This document shows positions 1 to 12,513 of a stretch of DNA of 64,000 bases, piece after piece (positions within the stretch are counted from its first letter, which is position 1; each line of letters opens with the position of its first letter). Origin of the DNA: Cryptomeria japonica. Its lineage: Eukaryota > Streptophyta > Pinopsida > Cupressales > Cupressaceae. Under the pieces are notes generated by a model. The model was given only the letters and a program-made list of their open reading frames with translations. It made no database searches and had not been told where the DNA came from. The position numbers were made by a program, and so were the translations under genes. Location of the stretch: positions 334,342,302 to 334,406,301 of the forward strand of contig NC_081413.1 in the NCBI RefSeq assembly GCF_030272615.1, given 5' to 3'.

Positions 1-101
1 TCACTTGGAAGACCTTCTAAGAGAGATTCCATACTCGTTATCTTTCTGAGCTCTTCAAGCAGCATCAAGTAAATCAGATTCATTAACTCCAACAGCTAGA
101 A

Positions 102-422
102 ATGGCAATGGCTCAATATGAAATATGTTTCTTTGAATTGAAGCGGTGTGTAGGTTTAGTAGAGAATGAGAAGTTACTAGTAAACAAGTTTATAAGAGGT
201 TTGAACTATCACATTATGGGGGCAGTTTGTATAACACCTAAGACATCAGAAATTTTTGCAGAAAAGGCAATGCTTAGAGATCATGCAAGCCAAAACAGTT
301 CGCAAGCAATGGTACCTTATCAGACAAAATCTAGGGTTCATGGATCTCAATCCCAACCTAAGGGGAGTTTCAAAAATTCCTGTACACCACCTAAAACCCT
401 ACAACAACCATCCAAGAAGTAG
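102..422 (+). pseudogene. gag remnant of Ty3/gypsy element
   Basis: A 106-codon open stretch with the usual features of the retrotransposon gag C-terminal part: a segment resembling 'FxxLKR...NEKLLVNKFIRGL' (particle core), then a basic, Gln/Ser/Pro-rich tail ending in PSKK. No intact zinc knuckle was seen. Its position just upstream of the protease motif supports the call. Gag normally forms the cytoplasmic virus-like particle. This piece is truncated and cannot act alone. Confidence 0.6.
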
Positions 423-559
423 AAGCCTTACCAGAATCAACAAGCCAGTTAATCTAATGGAGACATGTGCCGTAAAGAGAGTCAAACGAAATACTCTAAA
501 GGCCATTTTCCCCAACATCAAATGGATGTTAGTTAGCCCAAAGCTAGAGTGGTTAAGAC

Positions 560-660
560 TTTAAGTATGCTTGGTGACTCATATGTTTTTGTCCTGTTTG
601 ATTCAGGAGCTTTAACTCGACTTCTAAATTGTTAGTTGAGCATTGCTTTTTAGTGTAAAC
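560..660 (+). pseudogene. Retroviral-type aspartic protease fragment
   Basis: Translation near 570-640 reads LGDSYVFVLFDSGALTRLL. This matches the gypsy protease active-site context (LFDSGAxHSF in the family). A stop follows within a few codons, so only the catalytic loop is left. It lies between the gag and RT remnants, as expected. Confidence 0.6.
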
Positions 661-1088
661 AAAGCAACCACAAGATAGTAGTTGGCAAGTAAATTTGGCC
701 ATAGGTGCTAAGGTGGCAATAGATTCTTTGTGTGTAGTTATATGTTAGGCCTTGGTACCTTCACTATCACTATTGATATGTGTGTCATACCACTAGGATC
801 TTTCATATTGTTTTCGGTATGGAGTGGATCAATGCTCATGATTTGAATATAGATTGTCACCAAAAGGTAAGTGTGTGTGTTAATGATTGGTGGATCATGT
901 TGTGATAACTAGAATTCTCGGACCCATCTCAATCGAGCATACAGCTGAAATAGAGTATCTATAAAGGATGTTAAGAGTTCACTATCACCATGAGTGGTCT
1001 TGCTAAGAGTGATTGCCTTTAAGTCTCTCTCAATGAGCACCACCTTCTTAAAGAGTTTATCGATATATTTTTAAGCATCATTCCAAGT

Positions 1089-1800
1089 ATGTCGACAAAG
1101 TGGGATGTGGACTTTTGTATTGATCATATTGCAAGAGTAGAACCCATTTTGCATGCACCATACCAAATGACTACTTACAAGCCAAGTAAGCTCAAGTTGA
1201 AACTTGAGTTGTTGGAGAAAGGTCACATTCATCCTAGAGTATCCCCATGGGGTGCACCTATCACCTTCATAAAAAAGGATGGATCCCTTTGTCTTTGCAT
1301 CAACTATTGACAGCAGAATAAGGTGATGATGAAGTACCAATATCCCTTGCCAAAGATAAATAACTTTGTTTGATCATATGAGAGAAGCTAAGGTATTCTC
1401 TAAGATTGTCCTAAAGATCATCTACCATCAACTTCACTTTCGTGAAGCAAATATTCATTAAATAGCATTTTGGACTCAATATGGACACTACAAGTTTACT
1501 ATGGTTCCAATTTGCTTGACTAATGCTCCATAAATATTGATGAGTCTCATAAACGAAGTGTTTCATACCTTCCTAGAATAATTTGTCATTATATTTCTTG
1601 ATGATATTCTAATTTATTTGCGGCTGGAGAACCATGAGGTTCATTTGTGCCAAATTTGCAATGTTTGCATGAGATCCAACTTGATGGAAACTTTGCAAAG
1701 TGCAAGTTTTTTTCATTTTGGGGTGAAGTATCTAAGACATGTCATAACAGAGAGAACATCTTGGTAGATCCCTTGAAGATTTGGGCTATATTCGTCTAGC
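1089..1800 (+). pseudogene. Reverse transcriptase fragment of Ty3/gypsy element
   Basis: Several RT landmarks appear in order. SPWGAPITFIKKDGSL, then LCINY, is at about 1238-1310. YKFTMVPICLTNAP is at about 1490-1532. The catalytic block IFLDDILIY is at about 1591-1617. Stops (for example TGA at 1308) and frame changes separate the blocks, so no polymerase can be made. The motif set and spacing are typical of plant Ty3/gypsy RT. RNase H and integrase were not recognised before the hAT-like insertion. Confidence 0.85.
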
Positions 1801-2052
1801 CTATGCCCATGAACGTTGCTAAGGTTTGTAGTTTCATGGCATTGGTTTGTCATGGACTTCCTGAGAGTGGTTGTAAGGCCTTAGGCACATGTGACTTGTA
1901 TGACTACATTTTTATGTTTGTTTTTAATACTATACTTCTCTGTGGGATTTTTTATGGCCATTGATATACTTTAATGATGACGTTTTGTATAGGCATCAAA
2001 CATCCAACTATGTATTATGGAATGCATACGTTGTGACTATATGTGTTTGGAC

Positions 2053-3428
2053 CAATGTTACAAGACTCGCCAAGACTTGTCTGGACATGGCAAGTCTCGA
2101 GGTCTCGAGGCAAGTCACCCTCAATGAGTTTGGGAGTCTTGGCTATTGAGTAATCTCCAAAATCGCTAATACTAGTCAAGTCTAGTAAGATAGACTCAAG
2201 ATTCTAGTTGATTTTTAAAAATAACTTGCGAGCTTTCAATGCTTGTTTGGTTTACGACATGTCCATCTAGGATTTACAAAAAATATGAAAACGGTGTGCA
2301 CCATGAAGGTCAATGTGGTTTTGAAGGGCTTCATTTGGGCTTGGTGGTGAGAGCTCCACCCATTGACACCACCCTTTATCGCGTCCCTTTATCGCGTTGG
2401 GGCCAAACCCCATTGGGGGCGTTGCCCCTTGACCCTACAAGGGGTGTTGCCTTTTGACCTCATTAGGGTGTTGCTCCCAAGCCCCCACCAAACCATAAGT
2501 CTAAGCAAGTAATAGACCAATGATGAATCATGATCATAAAATTTATAATATACATATTCCCTATTGCAAATCTCTGCATCTTCATAGTCAAAGCTACAAT
2601 CAAGAATTATCTTGTTTCATACATTCGACAGCTTGTTTGTTATACAAGGACTACCATAGGTAGAGTTGGCATGCTACAGTCTTTGTATTGCTAAATACAA
2701 GTTAAGTTGTAATTGGCAAGAAATACCATTTTCATAATGCAAAAATGTATCAATCATGCCCTACACAAACATCTCATAGAACAATCCCATCTATTAGTAT
2801 CTTAGCTAAGGTCAAACTAGAACATAGCCATTTATCTTTTTACTTAAGCCTTCCTCTTTGTTAATGAGCTTGACAACATAACATGTAGTCCTAAAGGCTT
2901 CAAGAAACCTTTAATAATAAATTTGTCACTTGAACATACACACTAGACACTAAGACACAAGCAAATATCATGGCTACATCATCATCTAGGACCTATCTTA
3001 GATGCTAGCGCATGACTTGTCGTGATGTTGTGATGAGTTATGCAAGGTCCTCTAAGCCATAGACTTATATTTTTAGTTTTGATATTTGTTTTAATGCCAT
3101 GGATTTCATCTTCCATGAATTTTATATACATTTGACAATATTTATGTATATAAATGTGTTATTTCCTTCAGCTAAAATCTGCATTTATACTTATGTGATC
3201 AATGTATACTTGTGTATGTGATCAAAGTAGCTTCTATTTGATGAGGTTATTGTCTCTTTAAGGTTTATTTATTAAAGGGTGCATGAAACAAGTTTTAAAT
3301 GCTTTAAAATCTCTGAATTATTGGGTTTTTCAATTTGTAAAATCTACGTAGAGTCTAGACGCTGACTTCAAATCTGAGTCAAAAATCAGCTTGCCAAGTC
3401 TGAGGCGAATCTGAGTCTTCTAACACTG
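2053..3428. mobile_element. hAT-like DNA element with inverted ends
   Basis: The left end reads CAATGTTACAAGACTC. The right end, reverse-complemented, reads CAGTGTTAGAAGACTC, so 14 of 16 bases match in inverted orientation. The CARTG start fits hAT-type termini. The interior has repeated GACTC/GAGTC words near both ends and a block around 2390-2490 with GGGGCGTTGCCCC-like words, as in non-autonomous plant hAT-like repeats. No transposase was seen. An 8-bp target duplication could not be identified, so the exact borders are tentative. Confidence 0.55.
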
Positions 3429-4304
3429 ATTTTGATTTTTGTGGATTTGACAGTTTGCCTCACGTGTTGGTAATAATTACAAGGCAAGGGAGGCAATCAG
3501 CACACAAGCACTTCTAAGAACGGTGAATATAATACCTTATAAGGCACCCTTCTCTCACAATTCAAACCAATAGAAATATTTTGGATAAACATTTGTTGTT
3601 ACAATGACAACAATCTTTCAGGAACATCCCAATTTCCACCCTGTAATAATTCTGTTCAAATATTTAGTCAATGTGTTCTGTTATATTGATCACTGATTTA
3701 AGTTGTTAGTTTTGTTGGGTAGATTTGTAATCATCCGAACGCCTCACTTTCTCCCAAAATCCTGGCTAGTCTGGCTCATGATCCCTGCAATTGCTTCATC
3801 ATAACAGCTGGGGGAAGAGCACAAACTCTAGCAATTAAACCAGAGTATCCAAAATCTAACTATGTAACCTCCATACCTCAATTGTAATAAACATTACAAA
3901 CCAATAACACTGAACCAAAAAATAAAATAGACTTATTCCCGTGACTAGCACGATACACAACAAATTAAACCATCACATAAAACAAATTTCAACTGTAAGT
4001 TCTTCGTTTAGTTTTCCAAGTATTTTATGTCTCACAGCACAAATACATCCGAATATAAAGTGGAAAAGGTAATCGGTCAAGCCCTTTGATTGACTGCCTA
4101 AAGGCTCGCAATCTACCGAAGGATTTCTTTTGCTATCAATCAAAAAGAATGAATGTTTTCAGTCCAATGGCTATCGTGATCCCTTAAAGGCCTTCGATTT
4201 GGCACGCATTTATAAACAGATTATAAAATTAATTGCAAGACGATCTTTATATGTATTATATCAACAGGCATCATTGAGTGAAGGAGAGAAAGAGGGGATC
4301 TTAC
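3429..4304. other. No gene recognised; downstream of TIN1-like exon 3
   Basis: AT-rich DNA without a convincing reading frame. It could hold intron sequence of the minus-strand TIN1-like gene, whose later exons were not found here. Confidence 0.4.
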
Positions 4305-4682
4305 ATTTTGAATGCATCTGCCCCAGTGTAGCCTGTAGGCTTGGGGATTGGCAGAAAAACCTGAAAAACAAGTCCCTCTCAATAGCATCCCATATTGCGA
4401 TATATTTATATGCATATACAATAATTACCTCTCTATTCACACCGAAAATCGGGCAGTGATGACCCAGAACATCGTGCCAATTGGTTCGCATCTGCTCAAA
4501 TATGATACATTAAACCCCAAATATTGAATATACAATCGTTGAAAGTTACTCAATAGATGAAAAGTTACCGCGTGGTATTGACCCATTCTGCTCATGGGAA
4601 CAACATCTCCCGGCCTGTATGAAGCCCCGCATCCTATTATTATCAGCATCAAAGTCGTCGTGACCAGTCCTATCTTCGTCAT
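4305..4682 (-). CDS. TIN1: TIN1-like (tunicamycin induced 1) protein, first three exons
   Basis: Three exons on the minus strand join cleanly. Exon 1 (4682-4569) starts at ATG. It encodes a hydrophobic signal-type segment (TTLMLIIIGCGAS), then YRPGDVVPMSRMGQYHA, and ends at a GTAACT donor. Exon 2 (4491-4429) follows TTGAGCAG and encodes WHDVLGHHCPIFGVNRE before GTAATT. Exon 3 (4360-4305) follows TTTTTCAG and encodes VFLPIPKPTGYTGADAFK before GTAAGA. The motifs match what I recall of plant TIN1, an ER-stress-induced secretory-pathway protein. All three exons are open with good splice sites, unlike the decayed genes nearby. Later exons (most of the protein) were not found. They may lie beyond a long intron off the left edge, or the copy may be truncated. 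Other minus-strand ORFs here are read-through into introns. Confidence 0.68.
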
Positions 4683-7035
4683 GGTGAAGAGCCCTTCGCT
4701 TGCTCACGCAACTATGGATCCAGGTTTCCGTTATATGGCATTCATTGTCCAATTGTAAAGGAAAATAAACGATTTCATACTCTGGTCTGGGCGATGGAAC
4801 TTAAGTTCATGTCATTCCAGGAAGATAAATAAGAAGATCGTAATACTTTTGAATTGAATAATGTAGATTTTGGCATAGCAGTTATTAGTTCCTGCAGATA
4901 GGCAGGTATGCTAATGCATTCATTTGGTGCATTTTATTTTTTAAGGCAGTCAATCATTTGAGAGTATTTTTTAAAATTTGTTCATATTTCTATAGTTCTA
5001 ATTTTTGCCTATTTTTTTACAATTCAAATAATACTATTTATCTGCTTTTTTATTGGTGAATTCTGCAAACAGTCCTGGCAAAAAATCTATTTTCTTCAAA
5101 TATTTAGTCAATATTTTTATGAACCATCCAAAGTGTCAATAAATTTGTGGTCTTGTTGATTATGATAGATGGTCTTTGAAATCCATAAAGATGTACCAAA
5201 ATCTTATCTTATTCAATGAGATCCAAGAAAATATAAATAAAAAATTATTTCTTAAGATGTATTTTCCTGACAAATGTCATATAATTCAATGCATATTTAT
5301 TATACTTTTTGACAATTGTATATATATTCAATAGATAGAACTATTAGTATTGTACATTTTACTGTGTATGCACTTGACACATTAAATTTTATAATATGTA
5401 TAGTACACTAAGTGTCTAGAAACATCCTTCGTTGCTTAATGCATGCACATGAATTTTTGTGCAGTTGTTCAACTATTAATTATCTTTTGTTGACTTGAGA
5501 ATGTTCCTTTCCATTCTTTTGCCTTTATCAGTTTCTGTCGCCTGTCACCTGTGTGTATTCGAGCAATGCTGCAATACTTCTTTCTCTCTCATCACCTCAG
5601 GAATGATTCAATAGCAACTGCTAGAGAAATGGAACAGTGTTTTCTTTGTGCTTGCAAATTTAGGTACAACAAGTTTCTTCTTAATGTGTTTCCCATTTAT
5701 ATGACTTGAGAATTGTAAAGGTGCATAAACTATTTCCATTCATTCGCAGGCTTCCTCATAACCAAATTTGTTGAGCAGGGAAGGATCAGCATTGGAAATG
5801 GACTTTGCGTAAAAATTAATACACAAGAGGTATACTCTCGTTAATGCATATCAACAGAGTATTTTTCAAATAATGTTAATGTCAAAGTTTGTTCATTTAC
5901 ATGACGTCTGCTTTTGTAATACTGTGAAGTTCAAATCTGAAGTGTGCTTGCAAGGTTGTGGTGATATGCTTAAGGTCCTCGAATGTACCAGTTGAGACAT
6001 GACAAAGAATCTATAATTTAGGGCAGCTTTTTCCAAATTTGACAATAGTAGTAGCTCCCATAGTATTCACATTCAACGCAATATCATACTTGATTATCAC
6101 AATAAATAAAAATACAATTCAATCTTCTAACCAAGAGATTTTATAAAATCCATTTTTTGAAAGTCTAGCAATCATTGCATTTCATAAGGCGACACCACCT
6201 TGAGGATAACTGTCAACAATTCAGGTGTGTTCTCTGCATTTCCACAATTTTTCTGCATGTCTACAAAAGGTTTTTCACCTTTAAAATCTGAGAATAAACC
6301 AACCTACTGTGATATTTGAGGGGTGTCGATACCATATTAAAAAAACTACCACTTTGGCATAGTCTGGGATGAAACTGGTAAAGAATTTGAGGTTATGTCG
6401 CCCTGTACATCAACTTGAAAGCTACAAAATCCCTTTCAAAGAATCTATTTTGTGCATTTCCCGCAATCATTACAATCTGTGAGATCACATTTACCCTCTA
6501 TCTTCCCTCAACTTCAAGCGGGAAGGAGGATTTGCCAAGATGAGTCCCTTTCTTGTATGATAGCTTCTCAACTTCTCCCTTTCTTCCTTTTTGGGAAAGC
6601 AGGTTTCCTTCTTTCTTGAAGCAACCGCTTACAGAGCTTTACATTTCTTTTGCACTTACCTTCCAAACTAGATGAGTCCAAGTGGTTTTTGTGGGCAGCA
6701 GGAATCCAAAAGGGTAAACAGTTTTGTCTACGTTTAGGATAATGCAAAGGGTAGGGAAAGTTTTGTTTTCCTAGCTGGGTCCTTACCCACATGCCAGGCT
6801 GTAGGGACTCGTCAATGAGATGTGGCACAGGTGCCGCAAGCTTCACTGAGCACCTCGAATACATCCCAATCGACAACTTGAGGGCCTAGCAAACCCATGG
6901 CCTGGCGATAGAAAGCAATTATTTATTCAACGCAGAACCCATAGTTTAAGAAATCCAATTCTTGCATGGGAAATACGACGTCTTTGGTAGATTTATCTCT
7001 ATCAAAGAATTTATCAAATAGAATCTTGGTGCCTT
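4683..7035. other. Upstream region of TIN1-like gene; no clear gene
   Basis: AT-rich DNA. The first few hundred bases should hold the promoter of the minus-strand TIN1-like gene, but no TATA box or ER-stress element could be assigned with confidence. An exon-like segment at 5610-5830 was not recognised. From about 6545 to 7035 there is minus-strand sequence with protein-like composition (see the coding-like stretch at 6900-7035). Confidence 0.4.
6900..7035 (-). other. Unrecognised coding-like stretch, interrupted by the 7041-11310 insertion
   Basis: On the minus strand a frame runs from about 11345 to 11316, skips the 7041-11310 insertion, and continues from about 7040 to 6910. It contains GSFKRPIHAQGTKILF, then DKFFDRDKSTKDVVF and ELDFLNYGFCVE before a stop. 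About 50 codons are open across the join. I do not recognise the protein. The composition looks like real coding sequence, perhaps a retroelement or gene fragment. Confidence 0.35.
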
Positions 7036-7040
7036 GAGCA
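7036..7040. repeat. Target-site duplication GAGCA, left copy
   Basis: GAGCA lies directly before TGTAATGCCCC and is repeated directly after ACTACA at 11311-11315. Confidence 0.65.
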
Positions 7041-9480
7041 TGTAATGCCCCGCCAGGAAACCCCGAAGGGATAAGCCAAAACACAAGAATGGAGTGCAAT
7101 AAAAAAATTTTAAGATAAGCACAACAAAGAAATATAACGAGATATCAAAGATTCAGATTACATAGCGGAAGACATCAACTAACACCTAAAGAGTTTCCCA
7201 ACGAGATTACTTAAATTTCACAATTCACTTAACTCACACAATTAATCCAATAAGTTGATTATCTTAATAACGAGATAATTCTTAATCAGGATAATTTCTT
7301 TCAGAAGATGGAAATATAAATCACAAGCAAAGATTCATCCATTAAGATCTATTCATAATCTTCATTCAAGCTTTTCATTAAAATACAAGCCATACATCTA
7401 ATATTCTAACACACTAGAATTTCATCATAAACATATGAGATCTTTTCAAGCATACTTAATTTCCTTAACAACAACTGAATATATTCCATTACTCTAAGTT
7501 ACCTTCTTTCATATTCCAATTTATTGCATTTAAAAGACGATTGCATACATGCATCTACGATAAATCTCATCTAAACCACTTATACATTCGATCAAAATGG
7601 CATTCAAGAAAGGACTGCATATAAGCATTTAAAGTTAATTCCATCTTATCCACTTATACATTCTAACATAAGCTATTCATACATGATAAAGTTGAATAAG
7701 GGAAACATGAGAGAATAACATCACATAACACCATAATGATCTCGGAGTTCACCCCTAAAGGGCTACATCTCCGGGTCTGCTCAACTGCAAGACCCCTCTG
7801 ATAATTAATAAAGTTAGGAATACAAGAGGTTACACCATTTACAATCCTGCCATCAAGGCGAAACATAAACAATATACAAACGACCACCTCGATCAATTAA
7901 TACATAAACGATCCCTGAAAAGAAAAGGATCCAGCTGAACATAATCAAAGCTAAAACAAAGGTCCAGGAGAGCATCCACAAAACTGAGTCATCACCACCC
8001 AAGGTCTAACATGAAACCAAATACTCACAAAGGCATAGACAATAGGACGACCCACAAACGTGCTCCTAACAGGACAAAACGACAACACACTAGCGAACGT
8101 AGGGACAAGTGTCATCACACAACCTGGTATGGTTACCATGGCGGGTCTTCATAAGTCCCGGCCCCATACACTGGGTTACCCTGGCAACCTAATCCGAGCC
8201 TCCGGCCCATCCAAGCCTCATGTGGACCCACACATCCTCTCGTGAAGACAAGGATGATGGATTGCCATTTAAGGCCTTCTCACTGCATGTCGAGTCTATG
8301 TTAGCACTCGTCCCATGTGTGAGGCAAATTTATCTTACTTAGAGATTACATTCTAATCTACTGTTAGGTTATCACTTATTAGACTCACTTTCGACAGGTT
8401 ACCCAGCAGCCACTTTGGGTGTGGCCCCCAATCGAAAGCCACTTTCCCATACGACACTAGACTATACTCAGATGAACTCAAAAACCAAGGAATAGACATG
8501 GTCAGATGAACGGAGTTCAAAATGGAGAAATCCACCATTTGGTCAAACATGACTTCATACGAGGTACACTATTGACGGTACTCTAACTAGAGACCCGACC
8601 AACTATGGTCAACCACAAATCATCATTCGACACCCACACAAAGGATACGACCAAATACGACACTACCACAAAACAACAGTCAACTCGGAACCGAGGACTA
8701 AAACAGGTACCCCAAATCAATCCATACAATAGGGTCCTATCAAACAAGCACGACTTGCCATTACTTAAACAAAAGCGAATACAGAAATTAAACTCGCATA
8801 GGTAATATTCAGCAGATACAATCTTTTCCGAATGGATCTAAACATTAAAAGTCGATCAAGTTTTCTACATGATCTAAAATAGATTGCAGTTATCTACCTC
8901 ATTTAGATACAGGTTGTTCTTGGTTTTCTAACTCACTGATGTTCATTGCATCGAACATACAAAAATACGCCATGATGAGTTCTTTAACCAATTTCACAAG
9001 AATATAATTTAAACAACCATTAACCAATTAATTAAGATATTTAATCTTCAATTAAAACATCATTGACGTACTAGTTCAAAATAACTCCTACACATTTGTC
9101 TTTTCCAGAACCAATTTACACTATACATATCAAGGAAATATACATATTTAGGGAAGCCAAATAAAGAAAATCCATTCCCAGATTAACAGATGGTTTCCTT
9201 GAGCATAAAAGAAAATTACTCAAATAATTATTAATCAAGGTATATATTTATTAATCCAAGATTAATCAAAATATAACCAATTAATATTTAATTGCGAAAT
9301 TAGCAATTCTAGAATTTAATTAGAAAAAAGTGCATTAATCATAAAATGAAATCGAATATTAATTTAACATATATATTCCCTTATACAATTAATTAATATC
9401 AAATTAACCATTATTTATGATTTACGCCACATTAATCATAATTAAAAACTCAATTAAAAATTAACTATGAATAATATTAA

Positions 9481-9485
<5 letters not shown>

Positions 9486-9538
<53 letters not shown>
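9486..9538. repeat. (TA)n microsatellite
   Basis: About 26 uninterrupted TA units inside the probable solo LTR. It is followed by an A-rich stretch. Confidence 0.95.
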
Positions 9539-9542
<4 letters not shown>

Positions 9543-9599
9543 AATAAAAAAAAAAACATTAAAAAAAACATTTTTAAAACTAACAAAAACAATATAATA

Positions 9600-9845
9600 T
9601 AAGGGGGCGGCGAAGGTCGGGCCCACCTCCCAACGCGGAGGATTGGGCGCCCAAAACCCTAGCCGCAGGGAAGACCCACGCGGGCGGCGCCACTGTGGTG
9701 CACGCAGGTTCCGCGGCACCTTGTGGCCACCGCGGCCCCTGCGGCCACCGCAGTGAGCCTGCAGCCACCGCGAGCTGCGACTCGCGTGGGGGAAGGGGAG
9801 GAGGAGGCGGGTGGAGCTCCGCTCCCCGCCCTCCGAACCCCAATC
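9600..9845. other. GC-rich island inside the probable solo LTR
   Basis: A sharply GC- and CpG-rich stretch in an AT-rich setting, with repeated GCGGCCACCGC-like words around 9725-9780. The open frames crossing it on both strands look like by-products of GC richness and contain no recognisable domain. It may be a promoter or regulatory part of the LTR, but that is inference. Confidence 0.5.
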
Positions 9846-11310
9846 CAATATTTTTTGCTTGTTTAAAAATTTCGAAATAACAAAAATGAATGGTTTCAAT
9901 TCCTTCTCTTTTTTTTTATTTGCCAAAAAAAACAGGTTTAAAGGAAATATGGTTTGGTTTCCTATTATTTTATTTCTTTGGTGGGTCTTCTTCTTCCTTC
10001 CAACACAAACAGGTTTCAAACACCCAAAACAGATTGAGGAATATCAAAACCCCAATTAAATTTACTTTTATTTTACAAAAATCCAAACATGGCAAAAAGA
10101 ACCATTTTTTTTAACACAATGATTCAACTATTTTGCAAGAACACCAGTCATGCATAGTTTTTAAATCACATATCCAGCTTAAATCTAAGATCGATTTTAA
10201 AAGATTGACTCTTTAACAACAAGCATTTTTCATTCAACTAACATACCATTTCTATGGCAACAAGGAAGATAAATAAGATACTCCCTACCTCCATACGCAT
10301 TCCTAGAAGAGAGTTGAAGGAGAGCCCCAACCTGCAAGCTCCTAAAAGCCTTCCTTCCCAAAACCCCCAAATTTCCTCCAAAAGATTTTTCCAACAAACA
10401 TTTTTCCAAAAAAATATCCATCCCCAAAATTTTCCAAAAGTTTAGGTTATAAGGAAGAGTTGACCAAAAATTCATTTTTTTGGAATTAAAATTTTTATTT
10501 AAAATAATTCTCAAAAATAATTCTTTTCCAACTATATCAACAAATTAAATTGCTTTTCCCATTTAAAATTGATTTTCTCACTCAACTGAAATTTAACCTT
10601 TCTATTTCAAAAATGCCAAAAGATTAAATTAATTCTATTGCAATTAAATTTAAATCTTTCTTTTTCAACAGCATATACAAAATGCATTTAATATTCAAAA
10701 TCAGCCATTTAATTGAACTTACTTGCAATTTAAAACAAGCAATCCAATATCAACGATAATCGCATAACGAAATCTCGATTAATTTAGTCCATTAATCTTT
10801 AATGCACAAACACATATTTAATCAAATTAAATACTAAGGACTAATTAATCAATTTAACCATACACACCAAGCACGCAAACCAAGAAAGTCGATCAGACAG
10901 ACGACTCGCAAACCCAACCAAAAGGGAATATCGACGACGACTGACGATGCTCACTTGAGCACGACTATGGTCAACTAGGGTCTTACGACCACCTAATCCA
11001 ACTCTAAGGATTAAAGAGGTAAACTCAAACCTGCAAATCCAGGTGAAGACGAACCTCGCACTCATGCGGCATTGTACCTGAAATCTCCTGCAACCAAGAG
11101 TCATACATGCATACATATATAAACTTAATGAAAGCGTTAGCCCGATATTAATACCACGAAATAGGAACACTAAACAACTTGCATACAACTAGTGCGAAAA
11201 CCACATCAACAGCTATGCATTAAATCAAACATCTGACTATAACATTATATTAAGATAAACTAACCAAGATTAAACTGAGATTAAAAATTGGTTAGGGCAG
11301 GGGTACTACA

Positions 11311-11315
11311 GAGCA
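11311..11315. repeat. Target-site duplication GAGCA, right copy
   Basis: Second copy of the 5-bp repeat flanking the 7041-11310 unit. Confidence 0.65.
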
Positions 11316-12173
11316 TGTATTGGTCTTTTGAAGGAGCCAATAGGTATGTTCAATAAATCCTATTTGAACCCTTATTTAGTTTATTAGATGTTATTTTTAT
11401 TACAAAGAGATGAAATCAACATAAAAATCCTAACTTTAAATTCTTAAAGTAGAAAATAACACCACAAATCTTTTTCACTTTACAAATATCCTTTTAGTGG
11501 TGTTAGTCTAATAATTGGAACTATTTGTAGATCAAATATTTTAAAGAATCATAGAAATATGTCATTTGTTTATAATAAATGCTCATACAAGTGAATCAAT
11601 GAAACTTCCCACAAGTCATTGGCAAGTTTAAACGTGGGTCATTGATATTGATCTTTTGTGTGAGCTCAAATCAATGGTTGGTGCATATTTTTAATCACAA
11701 TACAAGAACATTTGAAAACGCCAACAACAAAGTTGCATTATAAAGAAATAACACACTGTAATTGTGTTTCACCACTTGTTGAGCAACTATTTTGCTTACC
11801 ATTTAGCACATGATAAAAAAGAAAACTATTTTCATCCAAATATTTCTTCTAATTGTAATCTTTATATGTATTATTTACAGATGCTACAAGTTCGACCTAG
11901 TAAACTATACATAAAGGTAAACATAATACATTACATTTAGCTTTCTTCAGTTCAAAGATTTCCATGAACTTTATAATGTGGAAAATACTAATTTACAAAC
12001 AAAAAACACAATTTGTGTATTATAGGAAGGACACCATTTTAAAGGCATAAATCATGGATGTCTACCATATGGAGCAACACCTATGAAATGGAGCACTACT
12101 ACTTAATAAATAATAGAAAATTGGCTAGAATTTTGCTTTCTCTGTTTCAAATTTTATATTTATCTTGCACTCC

Positions 12174-12294
<121 letters not shown>

Positions 12295-12461
12295 ACTACT
12301 CTTCTATAAATGTTGCAAATGCTGACAAGACAAATTTATTATAATATGCAGTGACCCTCTTTTATATTCAGCTATGCATTGTCTTCTTTGTCTTCAACAT
12401 CTTAAGAAAATTTGTTATATGTCTATTTTTGTTTTGAAATTTTTGTTTGTCTTGAGACAAT

Positions 12462-12513
12462 TGACATCAACATAATGATCATTGATATCGACATAATGAT
12501 CATTGACATCAAC
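12462..12513. repeat. Short tandem repeat, 21-bp unit
   Basis: The unit ACATAATGATCATTGA(C/T)ATC occurs about 2.5 times in a row. Confidence 0.7.

Larger units (their letters stand above)
1..2052 (+). mobile_element. Decayed Ty3/gypsy retrotransposon (gag-pro-RT remnant)
   Basis: Scattered motifs in gypsy order on the plus strand: a gag-like stretch (102-422), a protease DSGA motif near 600, and reverse-transcriptase motifs at 1089-1800. Many stops and frame changes show it is dead. The left part lies outside the window. No LTR was recognised here, and the right side is cut at 2053 by a hAT-like element. Confidence 0.8.
7041..11310. mobile_element. 4.27-kb TG...CA unit, probable giant solo LTR
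   Basis: The unit begins TGTAATGCCCCG and ends GGGGTACTACA, both typical of plant Ty3/gypsy LTR edges. It is flanked on both sides by GAGCA (7036-7040 and 11311-11315), a 5-bp target duplication. No gag or pol motifs, internal LTR, PBS or PPT were found. This suggests one very long LTR left after recombination between two LTRs. It contains a TA microsatellite and a GC-rich island. Orientation is unclear, though TGTAATGCCCC at the left suggests plus. Confidence 0.65.

Noticed and set aside
5580..5830. Exon-like segments with AG/GT borders
   Set aside because: I briefly considered an MCM8/9-type fragment, but the codons do not match those families and no neighbouring exons support it.
9477..10019. 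180-codon minus-strand ORF through a GC-rich island
   Set aside because: It runs through the TA microsatellite and the GC-rich stretch and shows only low-complexity sequence. Long frames are expected by chance in GC-rich DNA.
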